A stretch of 64,000 bases of DNA from Planctomycetota bacterium (GCA_020845475.1 JADLFN010000043.1:18886-82885), one strand, 5' to 3'. Shown: positions 36,107 to 44,562, numbered from the stretch's first letter. Numbers and translations are program-made. Notes: generated from the letters alone by a model not told the origin.

Positions 36107-36745
36107 TCAGTTGGCCTTGGCCAGGCCAGAGTAGAGTGTTTCGCCATTGTCCTGGCGGGCCTTCAAAACGTGCCGCCTTGTTTCAATCTCGGTGGCCAAT
36201 GCGGCCACACACCTTGAAAGATCATCGTTGAGCACTACACGGTCGTACTCGGCATCGGCCACTTTCTGTTCCAGCAGGGCTTTGGCCAGACGCTTGGCCT
36301 GCTCCTCAGGGCTTTCTGTTGCGCGCTTCTCAAGCCTTCGCGTCAACTCGGACTGCGAGGGGGCCCTGAGAAACAGCAGCAGCGCATCAAGCTTCTGGCC
36401 CTTCACCTGTACGCCGCCGCTTACGTCGATCACCAGCAGCATGACCTGATTCCTGGACAAAGCTTCCCGCAGCGGCTGCTTGGGCGTTCCGTAAAAATTG
36501 CCGTGCACTTCGGCGTGCTCGATCAATTCACCCTGCCGGATCAGCGATTTGAACTCGTCGCTCGAGACAAAGTGGTAGTCGCGGCCATTTACCTCGCCGG
36601 GCCTTGGAGCGCGTGTGGTGGCGCTGATCGAGCGCACATAGCCCTCGTTCTCCAGCAGCCGTGTGGCCACAGTCGTCTTTCCGACTCCCGCGGGGCCGGA
36701 CAGCACCACAAGGATGCCGGGCAACGGTTTTGCACTCTGCGCCAT
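36107..36745 (-). CDS. gmk: guanylate kinase
   Basis: A 212-residue enzyme that phosphorylates GMP to GDP. The P-loop is LSGPAGVGKTTVATRL near residue 16. SISATTRAPRPGEVNGRDYHFVS binds GMP, LIEHAEVHGNFYGTP continues the GMP site, and AEYDRVVLNDDL is the C-terminal signature. Length is usual. ATG 36745 is chosen over an upstream TTG. It lies 10 nt downstream of yicC in one minus-strand block with rpoZ and coaC. Confidence 0.96.
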   Translation of the reverse strand: MAQSAKPLPGILVVLSGPAGVGKTTVATRLLENEGYVRSISATTRAPRPGEVNGRDYHFVSSDEFKSLIRQGELIEHAEVHGNFYGTPKQPLREALSRNQVMLLVIDVSGGVQVKGQKLDALLLFLRAPSQSELTRRLEKRATESPEEQAKRLAKALLEQKVADAEYDRVVLNDDLSRCVAALATEIETRRHVLKARQDNGETLYSGLAKAN

Positions 36746-36755
36746 CGCCAAACCT

Positions 36756-37637
36756 CTACTCCAGGTTCTGCACCTGCTCCTTGATGCGCTCGATTTCCGA
36801 CTTCATCTCCACCACGCTTGAGGCCAGTTCCGCGTCATTGGCCTTGGAGCCGATCGTGTTGCTTTCACGCAGCATTTCCTGCGCGATGAAATCCAGTTTG
36901 CGTCCCACCGCTTCCTTGCCCGCAATCTCCTTGAGAAACTGCCCGCAGTGGTGGCGCAGGCGCGTCGTTTCTTCCGTGACGTCGGCGCGGTCGGCAAACA
37001 GCGCGGCTTCCTTCACAACCACCGCTTCATCGAGTGCGACTCCGGACCCTTTGAGTAACTGCTCCAGGCGCGCCTTGAGCTTGTCACGGTATTCGGCCAC
37101 AATTTTCGGCGCCCGCTTTTCCACGGTTGCGGAGACTTCCGCGACGCGCTTGACCCGCGCTTCCATATCTATGCGCAGGGCCGCGCCCTCTCTGGCGCGC
37201 ATTGCAACAAGCTCATCCAGTGCGGCACTGAGCACCTTTTTCACCGCTTCAGAGAGCGCTTCATCTTCACCCGCACCCTCGTCCATCGCCTCTACAGCAC
37301 CGTCAAGCCGCGCAATTTCAGAGAGCGAAGGCTTGGGCGCATCAAGTTCGCGCGCCAAAGCGAACAGCTCGCCGTAATACTTGCGCACAAGATCGGCATT
37401 GAGGCGGTAGGCGTTGGCGCTGGGCGGGCGCGTCATGCCCACCGTGATGTAAACGCTGCCGCGCGTGAGCTTCTGCCGCACGAAGTTTTCGAGTTCGATC
37501 TCCTGGTTTGACAACGCATCCGGCAGGCGCAGCGTTACCTTGAGGAAGCGATTGTTATAGGACTTGGCCTCGACGCTGATGGAGCCGCCCTCATGCTCGA
37601 GGGCGGCGCGGCCAAAACCCGTCATGGACTGCGGCAT
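36756..37637 (-). CDS. yicC: YicC family endoribonuclease-like protein
   Basis: A 293-residue protein with the YicC N-terminal signature MTGFGRAALEHEGGSISVEAKSYN and the DUF1732 C-terminal segment EVTEETTRL-type (VTEETTRLRHHCGQFLKEI) followed by GRKLDFIAQEMLRESNTIGSKAND. YicC proteins are endoribonucleases implicated in small RNA and mRNA turnover. The start codon overlaps the secG stop by one base (TAATG), so expression is coupled. It precedes gmk as in many bacteria. Together with rny this gives two RNA-decay enzymes in the window. Confidence 0.94.
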   Translation of the reverse strand: MPQSMTGFGRAALEHEGGSISVEAKSYNNRFLKVTLRLPDALSNQEIELENFVRQKLTRGSVYITVGMTRPPSANAYRLNADLVRKYYGELFALARELDAPKPSLSEIARLDGAVEAMDEGAGEDEALSEAVKKVLSAALDELVAMRAREGAALRIDMEARVKRVAEVSATVEKRAPKIVAEYRDKLKARLEQLLKGSGVALDEAVVVKEAALFADRADVTEETTRLRHHCGQFLKEIAGKEAVGRKLDFIAQEMLRESNTIGSKANDAELASSVVEMKSEIERIKEQVQNLE

Positions 37638-37960
37638 TATTTGTTCTCGCTGCCGGAGTCTGAGGGCGTTTCAGTCGCGGCCGGGCCGGGCCCGCTGTCC
37701 GAACGACCGCCCGTGCTGACCAGGCTGTAGGCCAGCGCCAGCACGACGAAAGTGAAACCCATGAAAGCAATGACCTTGTCCGCAACGGCCTGGCCCTTGG
37801 TGCCCAGTGCGCCGCCGCCATCACCACCGCCGAATGCAGCACCCACGCCCCCGGAATCACTCTGCCGGAAGAGAACGAACACGATCAGCACGATCGCGTT
37901 GATCACAAACACGATGCCCAGGATGGTGAGCAATGCGGCGTTGACTTCTGCAAGAAACAT
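37637..37960 (-). CDS. secG: preprotein translocase subunit SecG
   Basis: A 107-residue membrane protein. Two transmembrane helices (LLTILGIVFVINAIVLIVFVL and VIAFMGFTFVVLALAYSLV) are separated by the glycine-rich loop SGGVGAAFGGGDGGGALGT, the hallmark of SecG. A Ser/Pro-rich tail follows. It assists SecYE in protein export. The gene lies between tpiA and yicC, a common order, and its stop overlaps the yicC start. Confidence 0.9.
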   Translation of the reverse strand: MFLAEVNAALLTILGIVFVINAIVLIVFVLFRQSDSGGVGAAFGGGDGGGALGTKGQAVADKVIAFMGFTFVVLALAYSLVSTGGRSDSGPGPAATETPSDSGSENK

Positions 37961-38030
37961 GGCGGCTCCGATTCGATGACTCTCGTTCTGCGGCAATGAA
38001 CCCGCGTCTTGTGCGGGCCTTTCACAATCA

Positions 38031-39302
38031 TTACACCCAACTGGGGCGATCTGTCTCGTCGTAGGTGTTGGACTTCTTCTGCGGCCCGGTCTTGTCGTCG
38101 GCCTTGGGCTTTTCAACGGGTTTGTCCGTCTTGGCGCCCGGCTCGGCTTTGCTCACCTCCACCGTGGGCTTTTCGGCAACCGGCTTGGGCGGCACCTGCG
38201 TTGTCGGCTTTGGCCCCGTGGAAATCGCACCTTGCGATACCGGCTTTGAAGGCGTCAGTCTGCCTGAACTGACCGGGTTCACAGGGGCAATGCGGCCCTG
38301 GCTTGTGCGCGGCAAGGGCTGCGTGGGCGGCTTGCGCGAAGACATCTCGCTTTCGTAGCGGGAAAGCGCCCCTGACGAAATGGGCGCGGGGGGCGCACTC
38401 GTGGGCGCTTCCTCGATAATAATGGGTGTAATGACCGGCGCGGAGGTCGGAAGCGGCTGCTTGAGCTTGACCTCGATCTTGAAGTCGTCGTTGTCCCGCT
38501 CGAACAGCAGCGCCAGTGCTTCTGGCGGCGGAGGCGGCTCAAGCTGGGTGGCGAAACTGCGCGGAGTGACTACCTGCTTTTTCGCCACATCGTCGATGGC
38601 CGTGATTGCCTCGTAATTGATGCTGGCCGAGCCCACCAGCACGCCGTCCACGGCGCTGGAAACCAGCAACTCGCGGGCGTTCTGCGGTGTAACACTGCCA
38701 CCGTAAAGAATGGGCGTGGTATTCATCGCCAAGCCATGCAACTTGCGCGCGATAAATCCGTGCATTTCTTCAACTTGTGCCAGTGAGGCGTTGACGCCAG
38801 TTCCGATCGCCCAGACCGGCTCGTACGCCACCGCGGCAACCATGGCGCGCGCCTCAGGCGCCAGGCGCTTGAGCACCAGAAGTTGAGTGTCAATGACCGC
38901 CTGCGCGTTGCCGCTGTCACGTTCGGCCTTTGTTTCACCCACGCACAGCAAAGGGCGCAAGCCCGCAGCACAGGCGCGCACCAGTTTGCGCAGGATGACA
39001 TCACTGCCTTCGCCGTAGCCCTGTCGGCGCTCCGAATGGCCAATCAACACCATTTCGCAGGCGCAATCCTTGAGCATTTCCGCGCTGACATCGCCCGTGT
39101 GGGCGCCGTCTTTGTGCACGGAAACGTCCTGCGCGCCCATGATCAATTTCGTGTCGGAGAGCTGCAGGCGCACGCTATTGATGTGCACAAAGCACGGAAA
39201 CAGCCACATTTCGCGCAAATCACCCGCCAACGCGCCGGCCAGCGTCGCGGCGGTCTCGCGACGTAGATTCATCTTCCAGTTGGCGGCTACAATTTTGCGC
39301 AC
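38031..39302 (-). CDS. tpiA: triosephosphate isomerase with long disordered C-terminal extension
   Basis: A 423-residue protein, about 170-180 residues longer than normal TPI. The core (1-243) has the catalytic Lys in VAANWKMN, the His in VLIGHSERR, and the Glu in VAYEPVWAIGTG, then GGSVTPQNARELL and DGVLVGSASI. GTG 39302 is chosen: it gives VRKIVAANWKMN as in the family and has AGGA 7 nt upstream. The extension is rich in Pro, Thr, Ser and Lys (PTSAPPAPISSGALSRYES, KPTTQVPPKPVAEKPTVEV) and looks disordered. It interconverts DHAP and glyceraldehyde 3-phosphate. It is divergent from the FBP aldolase/phosphatase gene, which uses the same triose phosphates. Confidence 0.93.
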   Translation of the reverse strand: MRKIVAANWKMNLRRETAATLAGALAGDLREMWLFPCFVHINSVRLQLSDTKLIMGAQDVSVHKDGAHTGDVSAEMLKDCACEMVLIGHSERRQGYGEGSDVILRKLVRACAAGLRPLLCVGETKAERDSGNAQAVIDTQLLVLKRLAPEARAMVAAVAYEPVWAIGTGVNASLAQVEEMHGFIARKLHGLAMNTTPILYGGSVTPQNARELLVSSAVDGVLVGSASINYEAITAIDDVAKKQVVTPRSFATQLEPPPPPEALALLFERDNDDFKIEVKLKQPLPTSAPVITPIIIEEAPTSAPPAPISSGALSRYESEMSSRKPPTQPLPRTSQGRIAPVNPVSSGRLTPSKPVSQGAISTGPKPTTQVPPKPVAEKPTVEVSKAEPGAKTDKPVEKPKADDKTGPQKKSNTYDETDRPSWV

Positions 39303-39404
39303 GGTTCGTCCTGCCAAGCACTTACACGCGGCGGAATCCCGTCGCGGGCGTGACAGGTTAACAACGGAACGGGTGCTGTAAAGCGGGGCACGGCGAGGTG
39401 AAAT

Positions 39405-39470
39405 GACCCATGTTCAATGCTCAATTTTCAATTGGGAATTGGCCATTGGGTATTGGCCGTCTTGTTTCCA
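39405..39470. repeat. tandem imperfect CAATTG/ATTGGCC words
   Basis: Overlapping near-repeats such as GGGAATTGGCC and GGGTATTGGCC, preceded by CTCAATTTTCAATT, lie in the tpiA/FBPase gap. They are similar in style to the other word-built repeats in the window. Confidence 0.5.
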
Positions 39471-39492
39471 TGCCACAACATTTTCCCCAGCC

Positions 39493-39520
39493 TTGACCTT
39501 TCAGCCGCGCCGGATAGGGT
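39493..39520 (+). promoter_or_regulatory. possible sigma70-type promoter of the FBP aldolase/phosphatase gene
   Basis: TTGACC (39493-39498), a 16-nt spacer, then TAGGGT (39515-39520). The -35 box is good and the -10 box weak. AAGGA lies 6 nt before ATG 39546. Confidence 0.35.
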
Positions 39521-39545
39521 TCTGCCCTCCACATAAGGAATCGAA

Positions 39546-40712
39546 ATGAAGCTCACGCTAAGCGTCATCAAAGCCGACGTCGGCTCCATCGGCGGGCACA
39601 TCTGCCCCAGCAAGGCACTGATTGAAACCGTCAAAGGCTACGTCCGTGACCACGGCAAGGGCCTGCTGATCGACAGCTACGTGAACACCATCGGCGATGA
39701 CGTGCACATTCTTATGACGCACACCCACGGCGACTTGAACTCCAAAGTTCACGAGCTCGCATGGAACGCTTTCTTCGCCGCCACGGAAACCGCCAAGGGC
39801 CAGGGACTCTACGGCGCCGGGCAGGACCTCCTGAAGAACGCGTTTTCGGGCAACGTGCGCGGCCTCGGCCCGGCCTGCGCCGAAATCACGTGCACGGAGC
39901 GGCCCAACGAAAGCTTCGTGATGTTCGCCGCCGACAAAACCGAGCCCGGCGCCTACAACCTGCCGCTTTATCTCAGCTTCGCCGACCCGATGCATTGCGC
40001 GGGCTTCATGCTCAGCCCGCCCATGTTCAAGGGTTTCACGTTCAGAATCATGGATTGCGACCACGTTGACGGCGACCGCACGATTGACCTGCACGCGCCC
40101 GAAGACCTTTACGGCATCGCGACGTTGCTGCGCGACAACTCGCGCTACGTCATCGAAGGCATCTATTCACGCTACAACGGCGAGAAAGCCGCGGCGGTTT
40201 CCACCAGCCGCCTGCGCCTGATCGCGGGCAAGTACACGGGCAAAGATGACCCGGTTTGCCTGGTGCGCGTGCAGGGCAATTTCCCCAGCGTGGGCGAAAT
40301 CACCGAGCCCTACGGCATTGCCCATTACGTGGCCGGCACCATGCGCGGCTCGCATAACTCAGTCATGATGCCCGTGAAAACCGGCAGCAACATGACGTAC
40401 TTCGACGGCCCCACGCAAGTGTGCGCCCAGGCCTTCAGCGTTCACGACGGCCGTCTGACGGAAGCCGTGGACATGTTCGATCACCCGGTGTGGGACGTTG
40501 TGCGCAACCGCGCCAGCGAGAAGTTCATCGAATTGCGCCGCCAGGGTTTTTCCGGCCCGGCGATGCTCGGCATCCACGAGCTGGAATACGGCGGCGTCGT
40601 CGAAAAACTCAAAGAACTCGACGAGCGCTTCAAAGTCAGCAAGGAAGACGAAGGCACGCGCAAGTCAAAGGCCCAGAAGGTCAAAGCCGAAGCCGGCGAG
40701 GACGCCGACTAG
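39546..40712 (+). CDS. fbp: bifunctional fructose-1,6-bisphosphate aldolase/phosphatase (class V, archaeal type)
   Basis: A 388-residue protein. It starts directly with MKLTLSVIKADVGSIGGHICPS, the signature of the class V FBPase of Archaea and deep-branching Bacteria. Further segments are THTHGDLNSKVHELAWNAFF, FAADKTEPGAYNLPLYLSFAD, and AGTMRGSHNSVMMPV, with Asp/His/Glu ligands of the Mg2+ cluster. In characterised members one active site condenses triose phosphates to FBP and then dephosphorylates it, making gluconeogenesis unidirectional. A good AAGGA Shine-Dalgarno sequence is present. It is divergent from tpiA. The C-terminus has a Lys/Glu-rich tail. A perfect palindrome lies 25 nt after the stop. 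Confidence 0.92.
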   Translation: MKLTLSVIKADVGSIGGHICPSKALIETVKGYVRDHGKGLLIDSYVNTIGDDVHILMTHTHGDLNSKVHELAWNAFFAATETAKGQGLYGAGQDLLKNAFSGNVRGLGPACAEITCTERPNESFVMFAADKTEPGAYNLPLYLSFADPMHCAGFMLSPPMFKGFTFRIMDCDHVDGDRTIDLHAPEDLYGIATLLRDNSRYVIEGIYSRYNGEKAAAVSTSRLRLIAGKYTGKDDPVCLVRVQGNFPSVGEITEPYGIAHYVAGTMRGSHNSVMMPVKTGSNMTYFDGPTQVCAQAFSVHDGRLTEAVDMFDHPVWDVVRNRASEKFIELRRQGFSGPAMLGIHELEYGGVVEKLKELDERFKVSKEDEGTRKSKAQKVKAEAGEDAD

Positions 40713-40737
40713 CGCCTGGAACTCGACAAACGTCACG

Positions 40738-40763
40738 CAGAGGCGACATGTATGTCGCCTCTG
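40738..40763. repeat. GGCGACA...TGTCGCC palindrome, copy 2
   Basis: CAGAGGCGACAT and ATGTCGCCTCTG pair perfectly over 12 bp around GT. It lies between the FBPase stop and the STAS gene and might also act as a terminator, but no T run follows. Confidence 0.8.
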
Positions 40764-40771
40764 TCATTTCC

Positions 40772-40777
40772 TATCAT
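40772..40777 (+). promoter_or_regulatory. -10-like box TATCAT for a leaderless STAS transcript
   Basis: TATCAT ends 8 nt before GTG 40786 and no Shine-Dalgarno sequence is present. It is weaker than the boxes at 29444 and 61218. Confidence 0.3.
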
Positions 40778-40785
40778 CTGCGCCC

Positions 40786-41310
40786 GTGACGGACATCCTG
40801 CCCGCGACCATTGCCTCAGTCACCCGCGCCAAGGCGCCGGGCTCGGTTTTCATTGTGTTGCGCGGCAATCTCGACGAGCACCTGGCCGCGCGGCTTCACA
40901 AAGTCTGCGCCGACCTCATGCCAAAGGGCCTGCGCTGGGCATACCTTGACCTGGACTCCGTGCCCTTTGTAAGCGCCGCCGGCATAAACCACCTCACGGA
41001 AATTGCAAACGCCCTGAAAGAGAAACAGGGCGGCGTCGTGATTGTGCGCCCGCGGATCAAAGTGCGCGTTACCTTCGACATGCTCACGCTGGATGGCTGG
41101 TTCCATTTGGTCGAAAAAATCGAGGAAGCCGAAGAGTGGGCAAGCCGCACCGCACCGCCGCCTTCAAGGCCCAAGCGCCACACCGTCAAATTGCAGAAGC
41201 CCGCAGCGCAGCGAAGCGTGGTAGCGGAGAACACCTCAATCAACCGCGAGGCGGTGCCGCTGCCAAAATTCCGCACGCGCCCCAAAACAGGCGAAGCCCA
41301 AGTACCCTAA
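40786..41310 (+). CDS. STAS domain protein (anti-sigma factor antagonist-like)
   Basis: A 174-residue protein from GTG 40786. Residues 1-110 are a STAS domain: VFIVLRGNLDEHLAARLHKV, then LDLDSVPFVSAAGINHLTEI, where Ser63 in the SAAG loop corresponds to the site phosphorylated in SpoIIAA-like antagonists. The C-terminal 60 residues are Pro/Lys/Arg-rich and probably disordered. Such proteins bind anti-sigma kinases or other partners in partner-switching. No partner kinase lies nearby. The stop codon overlaps that of the convergent ABC permease gene. Confidence 0.8.
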   Translation: MTDILPATIASVTRAKAPGSVFIVLRGNLDEHLAARLHKVCADLMPKGLRWAYLDLDSVPFVSAAGINHLTEIANALKEKQGGVVIVRPRIKVRVTFDMLTLDGWFHLVEKIEEAEEWASRTAPPPSRPKRHTVKLQKPAAQRSVVAENTSINREAVPLPKFRTRPKTGEAQVP

Positions 41311-42839
41311 TCGTGGCGCAGGGCCGTGACCGGATCGACGCGGCTTGCACGGCGCGCGGGGTAGATGGCGGCCAGGACGGCAACCATCGTGCCCAAAGCC
41401 GGGCCCGTAAGCTGAAGCCAGATGGGCATGATGAACACCGAGCCCTCGTAGGGAAAACTGGTGCGCTGCGCAATCAGGTTGCGCGCGATAATGTCGCCCG
41501 GAAGCATCGCCAGTGCCGCGATACCCAGCCCCAGCAAGCCGCCAATCAAGCCAATCAACGCGCTCTCGATGAGAAACACCAGTTGCACCTGCGTGTTGGT
41601 AGCACCCACGGCCTTCCATACGCCGATTTCACGCGTTCGTTCGATCACGCTGGTGATCATGGTGTTGACAATGCCCAGCGTGGCCACGATCAGCGCGATG
41701 CCCGTAAGGAAGCTGAGAATCACGGTCACGACCGTCAGCGAAGATTCAAGCCGCTTGAGCACCGTGGCCACGGAGAACGCCGTGTAGCCCTTGTCGCGCA
41801 GTTTTTGCTCGACGTCCTCGGCGTTCGCGGGGTCATCGACCATCACCAGCGCGCGCTGGTAGGTCAGCTCGCCGCCGCCCGCCGATTCACGCAGCAGCTT
41901 GTCGGCCAAGCCCTCGGGAAAGAACAGGTCGGCCTGCGTGCTTTGGCCATCTTCGAGCAGGTTGAAACGGTCGCCCGCTTCTGATTCGCGCATCACGCCG
42001 ACGATCTTGAGTTCGCGCTTGATCGCGACACTTTTGCGCTGCTCGCCGCCGCGCAACTTGGCCAGTATCTCCGGCAACCGCCTGGAAAGCGTCAACGCCG
42101 CCGCGAGTTCCTCTTCGCTCAGCTTCATGTCCTTAAACGCGGCTTGAAGGTCTTGCGGGGTCATTTCCGCCATCTGGAACGGGTTATCGTCGCCCGAACC
42201 TTTGACCGATGAAATCTTGAGCGTCTTGCCCACCACGCTTGCCGCCTGCTGTTCGGTGACGTAGCCCCAGGTGTAAAGCAGATACTCGTGAACGAGCACT
42301 TCTTCGGCGTCGTTGGCCGAAGGATAGCGGCCCGCAATCACGCGCTGCTCGGGGTGGCGGCGGGCGTAATCAATGCCAAAGGTCTGGGTGCCATCGCTGT
42401 GGTGGCCGTCAAAGTCCACCTGGTAGCGCTTGATGATCAGCGGCTTGATTGACTGCACATGCGGGAGTTTGCGCAGTTCCGTAAACGAATCTTCCGTCAG
42501 GCGCAGGCTCTGGCCGCTTGCGGTCTGGCGCAATTGCGAGCGCGCAATGGCGGCGCGACGCAGGCGCTCGCGGCGGCGCTCGCTCATCTCACCCTCAATC
42601 GTGATTTCCTCCGGCTTGTCGTTCTGCTTGATGCCAAAGCCGGGCAATAGCGAAATCTGGCGCAGGTTGTCATCGCCGGAAACCGTTCCAGTGATGACTT
42701 CCATCAGGCCCTGGCCAAGGGAAATGATCATGGTCAGCGCAAACACGCCGATGAACACGCCCAGCATGGTCAACGTGTTGCGCCCCTTCTTGCGCAACAA
42801 GCCGCCCAACGCCAAACCGATCATCGCAATCCAGCTCAC
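41307..42839 (-). CDS. MacB-like ABC transporter permease
   Basis: A 510-residue protein. An N-terminal helix (RNTLTMLGVFIGVFALTMIISLG) is followed by a large extracytoplasmic domain of about 300 residues, then three helices of an FtsX domain (LTVVTVILSFLTGIALIVATLGIVNTMITSV, IESALIGLIGGLLGLGIAALAML, and the last near GPALGTMVAVLAAIYPARRASRVDP). VIERTREIGVWKAVGA is the typical FtsX coupling segment. With the ATPase at 43302 it forms a mechanotransmission-type exporter of the MacB/LolCDE group. The cargo is unknown. A foreign-looking GxxExxY gene separates it from the ATPase gene. Confidence 0.9.
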   Translation of the reverse strand: MSWIAMIGLALGGLLRKKGRNTLTMLGVFIGVFALTMIISLGQGLMEVITGTVSGDDNLRQISLLPGFGIKQNDKPEEITIEGEMSERRRERLRRAAIARSQLRQTASGQSLRLTEDSFTELRKLPHVQSIKPLIIKRYQVDFDGHHSDGTQTFGIDYARRHPEQRVIAGRYPSANDAEEVLVHEYLLYTWGYVTEQQAASVVGKTLKISSVKGSGDDNPFQMAEMTPQDLQAAFKDMKLSEEELAAALTLSRRLPEILAKLRGGEQRKSVAIKRELKIVGVMRESEAGDRFNLLEDGQSTQADLFFPEGLADKLLRESAGGGELTYQRALVMVDDPANAEDVEQKLRDKGYTAFSVATVLKRLESSLTVVTVILSFLTGIALIVATLGIVNTMITSVIERTREIGVWKAVGATNTQVQLVFLIESALIGLIGGLLGLGIAALAMLPGDIIARNLIAQRTSFPYEGSVFIMPIWLQLTGPALGTMVAVLAAIYPARRASRVDPVTALRHD

Positions 42840-42888
42840 TTTTACTTTCTCGCTAAGTTCGCCAAGTTCCGCAAAGGCCGCAGAGGGA
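42840..42888. repeat. AAGTTCGCCAAGTTCCGC words flanking the GxxExxY gene
   Basis: The gap carries near-tandem GCTAAGTTC, GCCAAGTTC and GCAAAGGCCGCAGAGG words. A similar CTTCGCGTCACTTCGCGTCC array lies at 43290-43316, just before the GxxExxY start. The two mark the borders of the cassette. Confidence 0.55.
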
Positions 42889-43278
42889 TTACTCCTTTTC
42901 GGGCAGGCCGTTCACGATCCGAGTGACGGCACCTTTGAACGTCGGATGCATGAAATTGATCAGCAGTCCAAGTTTCAATTTTGATGCCCGCAAATACGTG
43001 AGCAATTGCTTCTTGAATACATCCTCAATCGCCCTCACTGACTTCAATTCGATGATGACCTTGCTTTCCACAACGATGTCGGCTCGAAATGCATCTGCGA
43101 GCAGAATCCCGTCGAATTCAACAGCGAATGCTTTCTGCCGCTCAACCGCGAGACCTTCCTTCTTCAACTGAATCTCCATCGCCAGTTCGTAAACCGACTC
43201 CAACAACCCCGGCCCCAGCTTCAGGTAAACCTGATAGGCTGCGTTGACCACACGCTCTGCTATCTCGTTTTCCGTCAT
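42889..43278 (-). CDS. GxxExxY family protein
   Basis: A 129-residue protein from ATG 43278. The name-giving motif GxxExxY is GLLESVY in the segment KLGPGLLESVYELAMEIQL, followed by FRADIVVESKVIIELKSV, a PD-(D/E)XK nuclease-like strand with an IELK element. The family occurs as isolated genes or inserts with unknown function and is often found in environmental genomes. Here it interrupts an ABC permease/ATPase pair. Flanking words on both sides are repeated (42840 and 43290), so the gene probably arrived as a small cassette. The relation to PD-(D/E)XK enzymes is inference. Confidence 0.85.
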   Translation of the reverse strand: MTENEIAERVVNAAYQVYLKLGPGLLESVYELAMEIQLKKEGLAVERQKAFAVEFDGILLADAFRADIVVESKVIIELKSVRAIEDVFKKQLLTYLRASKLKLGLLINFMHPTFKGAVTRIVNGLPEKE

Positions 43279-43301
43279 GGCCTTGCTTTGCGCCCTTCGC
43301 G

Positions 43302-44015
43302 TCACTTCGCGTCCTTGGCGAGAACCAAATCCCGTCGCACGTCACCGACGACGGTGCCGTCGGCCATGCGCACCGTGCGGCTTGCGTAACGCTCGGCCAG
43401 TTCGGGGTCGTGGGTAACCATGATGATGGTGGTGCCGCGCCGGTTTTCTTCAACCATCAAGGCCATGATCTGCTCGCTGGTGGCGCTGTCGAGGTTGCCC
43501 GTGGGCTCATCGCCCAGCAGGATTGTCGGGTGGCTGATCAGCGCACGGGCAAAAGCCACGCGCTGCTGCTCGCCACCGGACAACTGTGTGGGCTTGTGGT
43601 CGTGTCGGCGCGCAAGGCCCACGCGCTCAAGCATCTCTTCGGCGCGCTTCTTGCGCTCGGTGCGCGAAACGCCGGCAAACACCAGCGGCAGCGAGACGTT
43701 CTCCCACGCGCGCATGCTGCCCACCAGGTTGAAACTCTGGAACACAAAGCCGATTTTCTCGCGGCGATAGAATGAAAGCTCGCGCGCGCTCATCTTGCTG
43801 AGCTCCCGGCCATCGACCTCGATGCTTCCTCGGGTGGGACGGTCCAGGCCGCCTATCAAGTTCATCAGCGTGCTCTTGCCCGAGCCGCTTTTGCCCAGCA
43901 GGCAGGTGAATTCACCGGCCTCGATCGCCAGCGTCGCACCGCGCAGCGCCGCCACGGGTTCCGATCCGCCCATGCGGTATTCGCGCCATACATCAATAAT
44001 ATTCACAAGTGCCAT
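43302..44015 (-). CDS. ABC transporter ATP-binding protein, LolD/MacB type
   Basis: A 237-residue ATPase. Walker A is CLLGKSGSGKSTLMNL, the Q-loop is FVFQSFNLV, the signature LSGGEQQRVAFARAL, Walker B TILLGDEPTGNLD, and the switch His is in MVTHD. The short, LolD-like length suits a partner of the MacB-like permease at 41307. The pair probably exports a lipoprotein, peptide or lipid. ATG 44015 is chosen; a longer frame upstream lacks a better start. Confidence 0.93.
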   Translation of the reverse strand: MALVNIIDVWREYRMGGSEPVAALRGATLAIEAGEFTCLLGKSGSGKSTLMNLIGGLDRPTRGSIEVDGRELSKMSARELSFYRREKIGFVFQSFNLVGSMRAWENVSLPLVFAGVSRTERKKRAEEMLERVGLARRHDHKPTQLSGGEQQRVAFARALISHPTILLGDEPTGNLDSATSEQIMALMVEENRRGTTIIMVTHDPELAERYASRTVRMADGTVVGDVRRDLVLAKDAK

Positions 44016-44103
44016 TTGAACCCGGGAAGGCAGCATACGTTTGCGTCAGTGTCGCGGCAGGCTAGGCTAGTCGCACGATTTTGCGTTTCCTTTCGGAGTG
44101 AAC

Positions 44104-44562
44104 ATGCGCTGGACGTTGCTCACGATTTTGACGCTGCTCGTCGTCGGCTGCGGCGGCGGCTCCAATGCGCCCGCCACCAACACCCCGGCCAACTTGTTCA
44201 AGGAGAACGCAAAAGGGGCCGAAGACAATCTCAAGAAAATGCGCGACGCGGCTCTGAAGTTCTATGAAAAGCACAAAGCCGCGCCCGAACAGATGGACGA
44301 CCTCGCGGGCTTTGGCGCAGGGCCCGAAGAACTGAAGCCGGACGCGTACTATTCGGAATTGGGCTTCACGTTTTTCCGTTTGAAGTTCGACGACAAGGGT
44401 TCAATGACTGAAGGCAAGTTTCGGGCTACCCCGCGAGCCGACGCCCAGGCACCCATTGTGATGCTGGACGCAAAATCCGGAGATTTTGAATACAAGTCAA
44501 AGGACGCGCCCGAAAAGCCCGCGAATCAGCCCTCCAGTGACACGGGCATTGAAGTCAAGTAA
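44104..44562 (+). CDS. putative lipoprotein
   Basis: A 152-residue protein from ATG 44104, with CGGAG 6 nt upstream. The signal MRWTLLTILTLLVVGC ends in a lipobox Cys followed by a Gly/Ser/Asn/Thr-rich tether. The mature part contains a helix (ENAKGAEDNLKKMRDAALKFYEKHK) and a small beta region (YYSELGFTFFRLKFDDKGSM). The helix resembles N-terminal helices of secreted pilin-like or SBP_bac_10-type proteins of Planctomycetes. That is only a resemblance. No family is assigned. Confidence 0.65.
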   Translation: MRWTLLTILTLLVVGCGGGSNAPATNTPANLFKENAKGAEDNLKKMRDAALKFYEKHKAAPEQMDDLAGFGAGPEELKPDAYYSELGFTFFRLKFDDKGSMTEGKFRATPRADAQAPIVMLDAKSGDFEYKSKDAPEKPANQPSSDTGIEVK

